Counted from the stretch's first letter, positions 1 through 8,748 are shown. The stretch: 35,093 bases of DNA from NIOZ-UU13 sp041862635 (GCA_041862635.1 JBGVTO010000434.1:1-35093), one strand, 5' to 3'. The notes: generated by a model from the sequence alone, not told the origin. Program-made: numbers and translations.

Positions 1-216
1 GGCGAGCTCGCCGAGCTTGATATCCCCCACCTTATGAAAAGCTATTATGACGGCGCTTTCGATGGAGTTTACCAGTTCTCTAAAGGATGGGGACATATCG
101 AAGCACCATCCGAATTCAGGGAAAGAATACTGGAAATCCTTGCCGGTATAAGACAGGGCTCTTTAAATGTAGAGGACAATTCTATAGAAGACTCAAATGA
201 TGACAGTGCAAGCTAA
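1..216 (+). CDS. C-terminal part of an unidentified protein
   Basis: The frame is open from the first base and closes with TAA at 214-216, so this is the 3' end of a gene that begins outside the window. An in-frame ATG at 34 is internal to the open frame and has no clear ribosome binding site. The visible 71 residues include an aromatic-rich stretch (YYDGAFDGVYQFSKGWGHIE), a helix-like segment and a very acidic, Ser/Asn-rich tail ending DDSAS. I do not recognise the family. The acidic tail suggests a soluble protein end rather than a membrane segment. Confidence 0.6.
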   Translation, partial: GELAELDIPHLMKSYYDGAFDGVYQFSKGWGHIEAPSEFRERILEILAGIRQGSLNVEDNSIEDSNDDSAS

Positions 217-364
217 CCGACGGCTTCAACCTGGGAAAATGGGGACAGGGGCACGTCGGCCGAGGTGTGGATCCCTCGCAATGACGGAAGGGAGAGTGAG
301 GCAGCTGTAGGTTTTTATACCGAAACCATATAAGTATAGTCCTGGAAGGATAAGAGAAACACGT

Positions 365-1279
365 ATGAATAAATGGCGTGCTCTTGCAATTATCTGTTTA
401 ATCTCGGTGGCGACTTCGACAGTCACAGCACAGCAGACAGTCCCCCGGGTCCACCTCAAGAAGGATGATACATCATTAACTGAGTACAAGCTGGTTTGGT
501 CGGATGAGTTCAACAAAGACGGTCGGCCAGACCCATGCAACTGGACCTATGAGCTTGGCTTCGTCCGGAATCAGGAACAACAGTGGTATCAGCAGGACAA
601 TGCTTGGTGCGAAAATGGTCTGCTTATCATTGAGGGACGACGCGAACGCAGACCTAATCCTCGCTACAGGCCCAACAGTAAAAGCTGGAGAGGGAACAGA
701 CAATATGCTGAGTACACGTCCGCAAGCCTGACGACCAAGGGTTTGCACAACTGGATGTACGGTCGTTTCGAAATGCGAGGCCGGATTGACACTCGTGCCG
801 GCCTCTGGCCTGCTTTCTGGACGTTGGGTACTGAAGGGAGGTGGCCGAGTTGCGGCGAGATTGACATTATGGAGTACTACCGGGGAATGCTTCTGGCAAA
901 CGCAGCCTGGGGCTCAGAGAAGCGATGGGTGCCCAAGTGGGACGATACCCGCAAGCCCCTCACCGAATTCAATGACCCCATCTGGTCCACGAAGTTCCAT
1001 GTATGGCGGATGGACTGGAATGTGGACAGCATCAAGCTTTATGTTGATGAGATACTTCTGAACACGATTGACCTCAAAAAAACTTTTAACAAAGACAAGG
1101 AGGGAAAGAATCCATTCCATCAACCACACTACATAATCCTGAACCTTGCCGTTGGTGGAACAGCCGGAGGTGATCCCTCAAATACGAAGTTTCCGGCAAA
1201 ATTTGAGGTAGATTATGTTCGTGTCTACAAAAAACAACCTCAGAACACGGCTGCCGAACCAAATGCTCAAAAGGCCTAA
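365..1279 (+). CDS. Secreted GH16 family endo-beta-glucanase (laminarinase-like)
   Basis: The 304-residue product starts with a signal peptide (about residues 1-22, ending VTAQQ). A single glycoside hydrolase family 16 domain follows: the LVWSDEFN entry motif, then YTSASLTTKG and YGRFEMRGRI, then the catalytic motif GEIDIMEYY with E165 as expected nucleophile, D167 and E170 as acid/base. The ExDxxE form with a beta-bulge is typical of laminarinase-type GH16. The domain ends with FEVDYVRVYKK and a short Ala/Asn/Pro tail. It should hydrolyse beta-1,3 or mixed-linkage glucans outside the cytoplasm. The start is supported by a GGAAGGATAAGAG stretch upstream of ATG. Exact substrate cannot be read from sequence. 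Confidence 0.93.
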   Translation: MNKWRALAIICLISVATSTVTAQQTVPRVHLKKDDTSLTEYKLVWSDEFNKDGRPDPCNWTYELGFVRNQEQQWYQQDNAWCENGLLIIEGRRERRPNPRYRPNSKSWRGNRQYAEYTSASLTTKGLHNWMYGRFEMRGRIDTRAGLWPAFWTLGTEGRWPSCGEIDIMEYYRGMLLANAAWGSEKRWVPKWDDTRKPLTEFNDPIWSTKFHVWRMDWNVDSIKLYVDEILLNTIDLKKTFNKDKEGKNPFHQPHYIILNLAVGGTAGGDPSNTKFPAKFEVDYVRVYKKQPQNTAAEPNAQKA

Positions 1280-1324
1280 AATTAAGGCCTTAACGAAAAA
1301 CTAACCAGTAAATTAAACTTACCC

Positions 1325-1353
1325 TTGACATTGGCCGAGTATTATAGTAGATA
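1325..1353 (+). promoter_or_regulatory. Sigma70-type promoter
   Basis: TTGACA at 1325-1330 is followed after 17 bases by TAGATA at 1348-1353. It lies 45 bases after the glucanase stop and points to a start of transcription near 1360, ahead of the terminator hairpin at 1481. The -35 box is perfect; the -10 box is moderate. Confidence 0.55.
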
Positions 1354-1359
1354 TATGGG

Positions 1360-1514
1360 TGACTTTTTAACCATAGTGATTAGGTTTGAATGTTATGAAT
1401 AATATCATAGACAATGTGATTATTATAATTACTGCGGAGAATCTCAAGCTGCCCTGAGAAAGCTATATTTCGTGTACGAGAGCCTTCCAGAGCAGCGAAC
1501 TTTGGAAGGCTTTT
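1360..1514 (+). ncRNA. Candidate short transcript or attenuated leader upstream of the methyltransferase gene
   Basis: A promoter at 1325-1353 and a strong intrinsic terminator at 1481-1514 bracket about 150 bases with no convincing ORF. Inside are a possible ATAATA/TATTAT hairpin near 1399-1428 and TCTCA/TGAGA around 1442-1459. The terminator sits only about 40 bases before the start codon of the next gene, so this could be an independent small RNA or a leader that controls read-through into the methyltransferase. I do not recognise a known RNA family. Confidence 0.35.
1481..1514 (+). terminator. Rho-independent terminator
   Basis: AGCCTTCCA (1481-1489) and TGGAAGGCT (1503-1511) form a perfect 9-bp stem with a 13-base loop. 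It runs directly into a short T tract. Confidence 0.7.
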
Positions 1515-1552
1515 CTATTGTATTTTCAATAAACATTTTGAAAGGTTCCACT

Positions 1553-2308
1553 ATGCACAAAACAAAAGAAAAACCCTGGCATGAGCAGGACAGTTTCTGG
1601 GAGACATACGCTCCCGTGATATTCACCAACAAAATAATTCTGGCCGCATCACAGGAGGTGGAGCAGCTTATGAACTTATTGAATTTACAAAAGGATTCGA
1701 TGATTTGCGATATGTGCTGCGGCGTGGGCAGGCATAGTCTGGAGCTGGTCCGAAGAGGGTTTAAAGTCACGGGTGTGGATAGAACCACGAGCTACCTTCA
1801 GGAGGCGAAGAAAAAGGCGGATGCCGAAGGTTTAGATATTCAGTTTATAAATGAGGACATAAGGGATTTCTGTCGGCCGGACTCTTTTGATGCCGTGCTC
1901 AATTTATATACGTCATTCGGATATTTCGAGAAGCGGGCCGACGAAAAAACCGCGCTGGAAAATATATATAAGTCACTTAAAAGCGGCGGTAAGTTAGTAA
2001 TTGAATTAATGGGTAAAGAAGTGCTGGCTCGAATCTTCCAGGAACGGGACTGGCGAGAGGAAAATGGCATCATCCTTCTGGAAGAACGAAAAATCAGCGA
2101 GAACTGGGACTTTATAGAAAGCCGCTGGATTTTGATTAAGGATGGTAAAAAGTTCGAATGTAAATTTTATCCGAGACTTTATTCTGCAGTTGAACTTTGC
2201 GAGTTGCTCAGAAGTTGTGGATTCGGCCGGGTAGACACTTACGGCGGCTTGGATGGTTCGCCATACGATCAAAAAGCCAATAGGCTGGTTGTGGTCGGCT
2301 GCAAGTAA
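1553..2308 (+). CDS. Class I SAM-dependent methyltransferase
   Basis: The 251-residue product has the Rossmann methyltransferase signature DMCCGVGRHSLELVRRG at about residues 52-68 (motif I), the acidic VTGVDRT strand end (motif II), and a NEDIRDF motif before DAVLNLYTSFGYF. This matches the Methyltransf_11/25 type seen in many uncharacterised small-molecule methyltransferases. I start it at 1553 because AAAGG precedes that ATG. The longer in-frame start at 1472 would translate through the terminator hairpin at 1481-1514. The substrate is unknown; neighbours do not indicate it. Confidence 0.85.
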   Translation: MHKTKEKPWHEQDSFWETYAPVIFTNKIILAASQEVEQLMNLLNLQKDSMICDMCCGVGRHSLELVRRGFKVTGVDRTTSYLQEAKKKADAEGLDIQFINEDIRDFCRPDSFDAVLNLYTSFGYFEKRADEKTALENIYKSLKSGGKLVIELMGKEVLARIFQERDWREENGIILLEERKISENWDFIESRWILIKDGKKFECKFYPRLYSAVELCELLRSCGFGRVDTYGGLDGSPYDQKANRLVVVGCK

Positions 2309-2418
2309 GTCATAAGGGTAGTACGATATGACAATGGGATAAATGCATTGTGGACTATTGACAGAAATTGCAAATCCATTTAGCATAGAATTTAGTTATT
2401 TTTATGAGGACCGGTTAA

Positions 2419-5274
2419 ATGTCTGAAAAGGAAACAAAAGGTTATCGTGATACATTGAATCTGCCGAAGACTGGCTTTTCGATGAAGGCGAATTTGGTTC
2501 AGCGTGAGCCACAGTTGCGTAGGCAATGGGGGAAGGAGAATATTTATGCCAAAATCAGAAAGGCCCGTGAGGGTGCGCCTTTGTATATACTGCATGATGG
2601 GCCACCCTACGCCAACGGCGATATTCATATGGGGACCGTCATAAATAAGGTTCTTAAAGACCTTGTTGTTAAGTACAAGACAATGGCTGGCTTCGATGCT
2701 CCTTATGTGCCGGGCTGGGATTGTCACGGCCTGCCCATAGAATCAAAAGTGGTGGCGGAGCTCGGTGAAAAAGTCCGTCAGATGACAAAGCTCGATATCC
2801 GCAAGGACTGTTTCAAATATGCCCGCAAATATGTCAAGGTGCAGAGCAGGCAGTTTCAGGAATTGGGGATATTCGGTGATTTTGAGAATCCGTATCTTAC
2901 GTTTAAGCCGAGCTATGAGGCGGGGATTCTGGAGGTATTCGCTACGCTGGTTGATAAAGGATTGGTTTATAAACAATTGAAGCCGATCCACTGGTCGATT
3001 GGCTGTGAGACGGCGTTGGCTGAGGCGGAGCTGGAATATAAGGATATTTCGTCGCCGAGTATCTATGTGAATTTTCCCGTTGCCGGGGAAAGTATCGGCC
3101 GATTAGTCGAGTTTGGCCTGATGGATGAGGGTGAAACGCAGAATGCGAAGGTCTGCTTTATGATATGGACGACTACGCCGTGGACATTAGCGGCTAACCT
3201 GGCGATAGCGGTGCATCCTAATCTTGATTACACGGCGATGAATTATGAAAAAGACGGCGAAAAGTTTGTCTCGTTAGTAGCAGCTGAGCGTATCGAGGCG
3301 GCAGCTGCGGCGGGCGCTTTTGAAGAAGGACAATACAGCATCAGCGAAAAGTCGGTCAGAGGAAGTGAACTTGAAGGGCTGCGCTACGAGCACCCGTTTG
3401 TGGAGAATAATCCAACGGACAAAGATGCCTTTATGGTCATACTCGCCGAGTACGTTACGATCGAAGATGGGACAGGACTTGTCCATACAGCGCCGGGGCA
3501 CGGGCTCGAGGACTTTATGTCAGGGCAAAAGTATGACTTAGCCATTTATTCACCGGTGATGGACGATGGACGATATGATAATACGGTGCCTGAGTGGCTG
3601 CGGGGACAGAACGTTCTGGAAGTTGACAGTGTTGTAAATAACGATTTGAAGGAAAAAGGTCTGCTTTTCGCCGAGGGTGAGATTACGCACAGTTATCCGC
3701 ATTGCTGGCGGAGTAAAGGGCCGGTGATTTTCAGGGCGACGGAACAATGGTTTATTAGTGTCGATAGAGAGCTGCCTGATGTGGGTAAGAGCTTGCGTGA
3801 TTTGGCGCTGGAGAGTGTGAAAAATGTAAGATGGATACCAGCCTGGGGCCAGAAGCGCATCGAAGGAATGCTTGAATCCCGGCCGGACTGGTGTATCAGC
3901 AGACAGAGAAGCTGGGGGCTTCCGCTTCCAGTTTTTATCAGCTCCGAGGGAAAGACTTTGTTGACAAAGGAATCGATATTGGCTGTGGCTAAGTATATCG
4001 CTGAGCATGGCTCGGATAGCTGGTTTACCAGTTCGCCATGGGAGATTCTCGGCGAGAATTTTGAACTGCCGGAAGGTTTCATACTCAATGAGCTGCGGAA
4101 GGAAGAGAATATTTTTGATGTCTGGTTTGAGTCGGGCTGTAGCTGGTACAGCGTCTGTGTAAAAGAGGCCGGCTGGTCTGTGCCGGTGGATTTATACCTC
4201 GAAGGCTCGGACCAGCATCGGGGATGGTTTCAACTGTCACTTCTGCCGGGGATTGGGGCAATGGGCGAAGCGCCGTTCAAGAGCGTTTTGACGCACGGCT
4301 TTACCGTTGACGAGAAGGGAATGAAACAGTCGAAATCCTTGGGTAACTATGTTAATGCGCAGGAAGAGATAGCAAAATACGGTTCGGATATCCTACGGCT
4401 GTGGGTCTCAAGTGTAAACTATCAGGAAGATGTAAGGTGCAACGATGAGATAATTGGACGAACGCAGGACGCCTACAGGAAAATCAGGAATACGCTCAGA
4501 TACCTGCTCGGTAATACCAACGATTTCGACCCGAATGTCAACGGTGTTGCTTACGATGAGATGTTTGAGATAGACAAGTGGGCGATGCAGCAGTTGCAAA
4601 AGCTGATTGCCGGTGTTACCGAGGCGTATGATAACTTTGTCTTTCACAGGGTCTTTTCGCTTCTATATAACTTCTGCACGGTCGAGATGAGCAGTATCTA
4701 TATGGATGTGCTCAAGGATAGGATGTACTGCGATGCGGCGGACAGTTTGTCGCGGCGCAGCGCCCAGACGGCGATGTATAAGATTTTAGATTCTCTGGTT
4801 CGAATGCTGGCACCGATATTAGTGCATACGGCGGAAGAGGCCTGGAACGAGATGAACAAGTCACAGGAAAAAGAAAGTGTGCACCTGGCCTTAATGCCGA
4901 AAGTCGATGATTCGATTGATTTCGCTTCTGACAAGCAGCGGTGGCAGAAGCTGATGGGGCAGCGCGATGAGGTTTTGCGGGTCCTTGAAGGTTTGAGGCA
5001 GGAGAAAAGGATTGCAAGCAATCAGCAGGCGTGTGTCACTATTTACTGTGATGATAAAGATGCGAGTGTTTTTAATGATTTTGGGCTTGAGCAGTTCGCG
5101 TCACTTTGTATTGTAAGTGAGGTTAAACTCGTCAAAGCGACAGGCGAGACTACAGTCGCGGCAGAAAAGAGCGGCTATAATAAATGCCAGCGGTGCTGGA
5201 ACTATTGGCCAAGCGTCGGGACCGACAGTGAGCATCCTGATTTGTGCGAGCGATGTGTCGAGGTAGTACACTGA
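2419..5274 (+). CDS. ileS: Isoleucyl-tRNA synthetase
   Basis: This 951-residue class Ia synthetase charges tRNA-Ile. The HIGH-type motif is in GPPYANGDIHMG (about residues 61-72), followed by VPGWDCHGLPIE. The editing domain includes the MIWTTTPWTLAANLAIAVHP stretch and the GTGLVHTAPGHG region. The KMSKS-type loop reads MKQSKSLGN (about 635-643), with Gln in place of the usual second Met. The C-terminus keeps a Cys4 zinc-binding knuckle, CQRCW ... CERC. Length and domain order fit the standard bacterial form. It stands alone between the methyltransferase and a convergent gene, so it is likely monocistronic. Confidence 0.98.
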   Translation: MSEKETKGYRDTLNLPKTGFSMKANLVQREPQLRRQWGKENIYAKIRKAREGAPLYILHDGPPYANGDIHMGTVINKVLKDLVVKYKTMAGFDAPYVPGWDCHGLPIESKVVAELGEKVRQMTKLDIRKDCFKYARKYVKVQSRQFQELGIFGDFENPYLTFKPSYEAGILEVFATLVDKGLVYKQLKPIHWSIGCETALAEAELEYKDISSPSIYVNFPVAGESIGRLVEFGLMDEGETQNAKVCFMIWTTTPWTLAANLAIAVHPNLDYTAMNYEKDGEKFVSLVAAERIEAAAAAGAFEEGQYSISEKSVRGSELEGLRYEHPFVENNPTDKDAFMVILAEYVTIEDGTGLVHTAPGHGLEDFMSGQKYDLAIYSPVMDDGRYDNTVPEWLRGQNVLEVDSVVNNDLKEKGLLFAEGEITHSYPHCWRSKGPVIFRATEQWFISVDRELPDVGKSLRDLALESVKNVRWIPAWGQKRIEGMLESRPDWCISRQRSWGLPLPVFISSEGKTLLTKESILAVAKYIAEHGSDSWFTSSPWEILGENFELPEGFILNELRKEENIFDVWFESGCSWYSVCVKEAGWSVPVDLYLEGSDQHRGWFQLSLLPGIGAMGEAPFKSVLTHGFTVDEKGMKQSKSLGNYVNAQEEIAKYGSDILRLWVSSVNYQEDVRCNDEIIGRTQDAYRKIRNTLRYLLGNTNDFDPNVNGVAYDEMFEIDKWAMQQLQKLIAGVTEAYDNFVFHRVFSLLYNFCTVEMSSIYMDVLKDRMYCDAADSLSRRSAQTAMYKILDSLVRMLAPILVHTAEEAWNEMNKSQEKESVHLALMPKVDDSIDFASDKQRWQKLMGQRDEVLRVLEGLRQEKRIASNQQACVTIYCDDKDASVFNDFGLEQFASLCIVSEVKLVKATGETTVAAEKSGYNKCQRCWNYWPSVGTDSEHPDLCERCVEVVH

Positions 5275-5313
5275 CTGACACGGACTATTTTGGACACTGA
5301 CTGTCACTGACTG

Positions 5314-5335
5314 ACGTGGAGTTTCACGTTTTATT
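5314..5335 (+). terminator. Weak terminator-like hairpin after ileS
   Basis: ACGTG (5314-5318) pairs with CACGT (5325-5329), then TTTTA follows. The stem is only 5 bp, so this is tentative. The rest of 5275-5478 has short CTGAC-type repeats and nothing else I can support. Confidence 0.3.
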
Positions 5336-5478
5336 TGTTGGATTTCAGAGGCATTTTCAGTTAATTCCAACATAAGTGGATCTGTGATATTGATTATTTT
5401 TTTCTGCGGATTGTGTTGTCGTTCCGACAACGGCTAAACAATCCCTCAATCGGATTGGGCGGCCACATTGGGCCGACT

Positions 5479-6525
5479 CTACATTTTTGCTTTTAATTGT
5501 TCGCAGACCTTTTGATAAACTTCATCGAGAGTTATGGTATCGACATTGTGCTTTGGGTCGGTGCTTTTTATCTTAAGGCCTCTATTAAATGGTTCACGGG
5601 CTACGAGACATTCACTTCTTTCGTATGGGGCTATCCTGGCTGGGTTTGACCAACTGTACATTAAAACCAACGGCGTGCCTAAAGCCGCTGCGATATGTCC
5701 CGGGCCGGTGTCATTGCTTACTACCAGTTGGCTTCCTTTCAGCAGAGCAATCAGTTCACCCAGGGAAGTTCGGCCGGCAAGGTTAGCAATCGGGACGTTG
5801 GCCAGAGTTTTTAGTCTTTCACCAAGAGAGGCTTCGTTTGAAGAGCCGATGGCAATTAGAGACAAGCCATACTGTGACGAAATCTTCTCGGCCAACGCGG
5901 CAAAACGTTCGACGGGCCAGCGTTTATCTTCGTGCGCCGAGCCCGGCACAAGAACCACATAATTGTCCGGCGCAACGCCGTGACTTGTTAATAACCTGCC
6001 GACTGCCTCGGCGGCCTCGGGGTGGTGTGGCAATACAAACTGTACACTGAGGTCGGAGGCACCGGCAGCCTGGATTATCTTTAAGTAGTAGTCAACCATG
6101 TGAATACAATCCTGCGTCTGGGTGATTTTGTGGGTGTAAAAGAAAGGAGCGAGCTCCCTGGCTTTAGACATTCCATAACGTTTTTTGCATCCTGAAAGCC
6201 AGGCCAAGGAGGCGGTCCTGAAAAGGCCCTGGAAGTCGATTACGGCATCGAATCTGGCACGGCGGAGTCGCCGAATAAGCGAGACAAGGCTGCCAGATGC
6301 ACCGGGGTGAAACCAGGCCTTGCCGAGAAACCTGCGGTCGAAAGGAATTATCTGGGTCAGATGAGGATGATTTTCAAGAATTGCTGCAAACTCGGGGCGG
6401 ATGAGCCAGCTAATTTTCGCATCGGGAAAACTTTTGCGCAAAGCCGTGAGGGCCGGCAAAGCTAAGACTATGTCACCCAGTGAGCTGGGCTTTATAATCA
6501 GGATGTTTTTTAGACCTTCTGACAT
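5479..6525 (-). CDS. GT9 family glycosyltransferase, lipopolysaccharide heptosyltransferase-like
   Basis: The 348-residue protein begins NILIIKPSSLGDIVLALPAL, the hallmark N-terminus of ADP-heptose:LPS heptosyltransferases (GT9, GT-B fold). The second Rossmann half has VLVPGSAHEDKRWP, IGSSNE, NLAGRTSLGELIALL and the donor-binding VSNDTGPGHIAAALGTP. It would transfer a heptose-type sugar to a lipid A core or another envelope glycan at the inner face of the cytoplasmic membrane. I choose the ATG at 6525, directly before SEGLKNILI; the longer start at 6558 adds residues with no family counterpart. It is convergent with ileS and has no operon partner. Confidence 0.9.
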   Translation of the reverse strand: MSEGLKNILIIKPSSLGDIVLALPALTALRKSFPDAKISWLIRPEFAAILENHPHLTQIIPFDRRFLGKAWFHPGASGSLVSLIRRLRRARFDAVIDFQGLFRTASLAWLSGCKKRYGMSKARELAPFFYTHKITQTQDCIHMVDYYLKIIQAAGASDLSVQFVLPHHPEAAEAVGRLLTSHGVAPDNYVVLVPGSAHEDKRWPVERFAALAEKISSQYGLSLIAIGSSNEASLGERLKTLANVPIANLAGRTSLGELIALLKGSQLVVSNDTGPGHIAAALGTPLVLMYSWSNPARIAPYERSECLVAREPFNRGLKIKSTDPKHNVDTITLDEVYQKVCEQLKAKM

Positions 6526-6536
6526 AATGAGCTTGT

Positions 6537-6640
6537 ATCCGATATAAATCCGAAACAATCTTTTCCTAAATCCGAATATCGAATTCCGAAATCCGAAACA
6601 AATCCAAAATTCAAATGCTCAAATTTTTAAAACTTACTAT
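6537..6640. repeat. A-rich intergenic repeat with iterated ATCCGAA units
   Basis: Short near-repeats of ATCCGAA/AATTCCGAAA occur at least four times in 6537-6605, running into AATTCAAATGCTCAAA. A CCCTCGGCTCTGCTCGGGA stretch follows at 6653-6671, the complement of the CCCGAGC-type sequence also seen near 13017. This looks like dispersed non-coding repeat material rather than a gene. Confidence 0.4.
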
Positions 6641-6752
6641 TTTGGTCATCCCTCGGCTCTGCTCGGGACAGGTTATTGTAAACGATGGACTGATATGAGG
6701 CAATTGGTTTTGTTCTGATTAGTTCCGAGTATAGGAAATTGCTGCAAGTGGG

Positions 6753-6782
6753 TTGCATTACTGCGAGCGAGTGTGTTATAAT
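6753..6782 (+). promoter_or_regulatory. Sigma70-type promoter of the three-gene prepilin cluster
   Basis: TTGCAT (6753-6758), an 18-base spacer and a perfect TATAAT (6777-6782) lie 55 bases before the first prepilin gene. The spacer and flanks closely match the promoter at 12018-12047 ahead of the fourth prepilin gene (both contain GAGTGTG just before the -10 box), which supports the call. Confidence 0.75.
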
Positions 6783-6837
6783 TACGGCAGACAAGCATAC
6801 CAGCGAAGCTTATTGTCTTTGAAAGAGAAAGGCAAAC

Positions 6838-7764
6838 ATGATGCGCAAAGGAAAAGGCTTTACCCCGTTAGAAATAGGAATTCCCAATTGGGAAAGCAGA
6901 GGATTTCCCGAAAAACACGGGGAAACAGACGTCCGGCAACGACACCGGAGTTTTCTAACGGGATTTACCCTAATAGAGCTTTTGGTAGTGATTGCCATTA
7001 TCGCATTATTGATGGCGATACTGATGCCAGCACTACAGCGGGTAAAGCAGCAGGCGGCAGGGGTTGGGTGTAAGTCGAACCTGAACCAATGGGGCCTAAT
7101 ATTTGCCATGTACACACAGGACAACAACGGCTACTTTTATAACGGACACCTTCACGGTTCGTCATCGGGCATGGGTAATGGAGAATGGTGGCGGGAATGT
7201 ATGCGGCCTTTATCCAAGAACAAGAAGATGTGGCTTTGCCCAACGGCTACAAAGCATCGTTCCACTGCAAGTGACCAGTCACCGGCAACAGGTCCTTTCG
7301 ATGCGTGGCGAGTACCTGCATCCCAGGGTGGTGACATTGGCAGTTATGCTCCGAATGGCTGGATGTGCAATCCGAGACCGGGATTATCGAGCCTGTGGGG
7401 ACGTGGGCCGATCGAGAATCACTGGCGGACACACCAAGTGGCAGGTGCCTATAATGTGCCGGTGTTTACCGAGGGCTGGTGGGTGGATGGGTGGCCCAAG
7501 GAGACGGATGAGCCATTTGAGTTCGAAAATAGCACACCACTTTTGGGAGTTAATGTGCAAGAAATACAACGTCTTTGCGTCAACCGTCACGGGGGGGCGC
7601 AAAATTGCCTGTTTGCGGATTGGTCTGTCAAAAGAGCTGGACTCAAGGAGTTGTGGACGTTGAAATGGCACCGCGAGTACAATACAAATGGTCCCTGGAC
7701 TAAGGCCGGCGGCGTTCAACCGTCCGACTGGCCCCAATGGTTGAGGAAGTATAAGGACTACTGA
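6838..7764 (+). CDS. Prepilin-like (type II secretion pseudopilin-type) H-X9-D protein, copy 1
   Basis: The 308-residue protein has a prepilin cleavage/methylation segment GFTLIELLVVIAIIALL followed by MAILMPALQRVKQQA, then a variable middle with CPTATKHR and GSYAPNGWMCNP. Near the end it has RHGGAQNCLFADWS, an H-X9-DW version of the planctomycete H-X9-DG motif, and it stops in WLRKYKDY. Such proteins are thought to be processed by prepilin peptidase and displayed or assembled at the envelope. The leader is unusually long because an in-frame palindromic insert sits between KGFT and GFTLIELL (see 6862-6964). Two ATGs (6838, 6841) follow a GAAAGG site. It is first of three tandem genes. Confidence 0.88.
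   Translation: MMRKGKGFTPLEIGIPNWESRGFPEKHGETDVRQRHRSFLTGFTLIELLVVIAIIALLMAILMPALQRVKQQAAGVGCKSNLNQWGLIFAMYTQDNNGYFYNGHLHGSSSGMGNGEWWRECMRPLSKNKKMWLCPTATKHRSTASDQSPATGPFDAWRVPASQGGDIGSYAPNGWMCNPRPGLSSLWGRGPIENHWRTHQVAGAYNVPVFTEGWWVDGWPKETDEPFEFENSTPLLGVNVQEIQRLCVNRHGGAQNCLFADWSVKRAGLKELWTLKWHREYNTNGPWTKAGGVQPSDWPQWLRKYKDY
6862..6964 (+). repeat. Palindromic in-frame insert, copy 1
   Basis: ACCCCGTTAGAAA (6862-6874) and TTTCTAACGGGAT (6952-6964) are inverted repeats bounding the insert. The flanking GGCTTTACC (6856) and GGATTTACC (6961) look like a duplicated target. The distance between them is 105 bases, exactly 35 codons. The fourth prepilin gene reads straight from GGCTTTACG into TTAATAGAGC and lacks the insert. 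Confidence 0.8.
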
Positions 7765-7792
7765 AAAAAGGGTACAGGAAAGGCACAGCATT

Positions 7793-8719
7793 ATGCGCAT
7801 GCGAAACGGATTTACCCCGTTAGAAATTGAGATTCCTCATCGGGAAAGCCGAGGCTTGCCCGAAAGACACGGGGAGGGACCCCGCTTCGCGGGAAGCCAA
7901 ACAGACGTCCGGCAACGACACCGGAGTTTTCTAACGGGGTTTACATTAGTAGAGCTTTTAACGGTGATTGCGATTATTGTGTTATTAATTTCAATATTGA
8001 TACCCGCACTTCAGACTGTTAAGAGACAGGCGAATTCGGTTGCCTGTCAGTCGAACCTTCGACAATGGGGGATTTATCTTTCGATGTACACGGAGGACAA
8101 CAAGGACAGGTTCTTCACATTGCTGCCCGACGAAGGATGGCGTTTCTGGTGGCGGTCGCTGAAGCCATATTACCGTGACAGTAATGATCTGTGTTTGTGC
8201 CCGATGGCCACAGTGCTTGTGAACCCGGCTGGTAGGCCGAATACAGCTACAAGAGGTGGAAAATCCCTGGCCTGGGGCAGGTATCCGGGAGAGTATCGCG
8301 ATCTTTATGGCAGCTATGGCCTGAATATATGGGTTAGCGATAATAGGTGTGTGAACCCTACGTGCTGGCATCAGCAGTGCTGGAAAACCATGTATGTTAA
8401 GGGTGCAGGCAATATACCTTTGCTTCTGGATTGCATGATGCCGGGCGGCAGGCCGGACAACCAGGACGGACCTCCGGAATTTGAGGATTTGCATGCGGGC
8501 ATGACCGGGAGTTGCTGGATGTCCCATTTCTGCATCAATCGGCATGAAGGGTCTGTTAACGGCATTTTTATGGATTGGTCTGTCAGAAAGGTCGGGCTCA
8601 AGGAGTTGTGGACCTTGAAATGGCACCGCAGCTACAACACCGCCAATCGCTGGACTACAACCGGCGGCGTTCATCTGGATGACTGGCCGGAATGGATGAG
8701 GAACTATAAAGACTATTAA
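7793..8719 (+). CDS. Prepilin-like H-X9-D protein, copy 2
   Basis: The 308-residue paralogue of copy 1 begins 28 bases after it. It has GFTLVELLTVIAIIVLLISIL as its prepilin segment, a variable centre rich in Trp and Cys, GAGNIPLLLDC, then NRHEGSVNGIFMDWS (H-X9-DW) and the conserved end WMRNYKDY. Its leader carries the same insert as copy 1 but 24 bases longer (43 codons between the two GFT motifs). The AGGAAAGG site upstream fits the ATG at 7793; a second ATG at 7799 is possible. Role as for copy 1; the variable centre may define what each paralogue binds. Confidence 0.88.
   Translation: MRMRNGFTPLEIEIPHRESRGLPERHGEGPRFAGSQTDVRQRHRSFLTGFTLVELLTVIAIIVLLISILIPALQTVKRQANSVACQSNLRQWGIYLSMYTEDNKDRFFTLLPDEGWRFWWRSLKPYYRDSNDLCLCPMATVLVNPAGRPNTATRGGKSLAWGRYPGEYRDLYGSYGLNIWVSDNRCVNPTCWHQQCWKTMYVKGAGNIPLLLDCMMPGGRPDNQDGPPEFEDLHAGMTGSCWMSHFCINRHEGSVNGIFMDWSVRKVGLKELWTLKWHRSYNTANRWTTTGGVHLDDWPEWMRNYKDY
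7814..7940 (+). repeat. Palindromic in-frame insert, copy 2
   Basis: The arms are ACCCCGTTAGAAA (7814-7826) and TTTCTAACGGGGT (7928-7940), a perfect 13-bp pair. The GGA-TTT-AC to GGG-TTT-AC distance is 129 bases, so the frame is kept. The right half (CAGACGTCCGGCAACGACA) is almost identical to copies 1 and 3, whereas the left half diverges. Confidence 0.8.
7875..7898 (+). repeat. 24-bp palindromic insertion nested in insert copy 2
   Basis: Relative to copies 1 and 3, copy 2 has exactly 24 additional bases after CACGGGG. They contain CCCGC-TTC-GCGGG, a tight hairpin. The length is a multiple of three, so the reading frame survives and eight residues (EGPRFAGS region) are added to the leader. 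Confidence 0.7.
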
Positions 8720-8748
8720 AGACGAACGCCGAAGAAAGGTGCAGCATT

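Noticed and set aside
4321..4347. Altered KMSKS motif in IleS as a sign of resistance or decay
   Set aside because: KQSKS keeps the catalytic lysines and serines, and the rest of the enzyme is complete; a single Met to Gln change is likely natural variation.
5101..5430. 109-codon minus-strand frame overlapping the ileS end
   Set aside because: It overlaps the zinc-knuckle codons of ileS on the opposite strand and reads as low-quality sequence with no signals.
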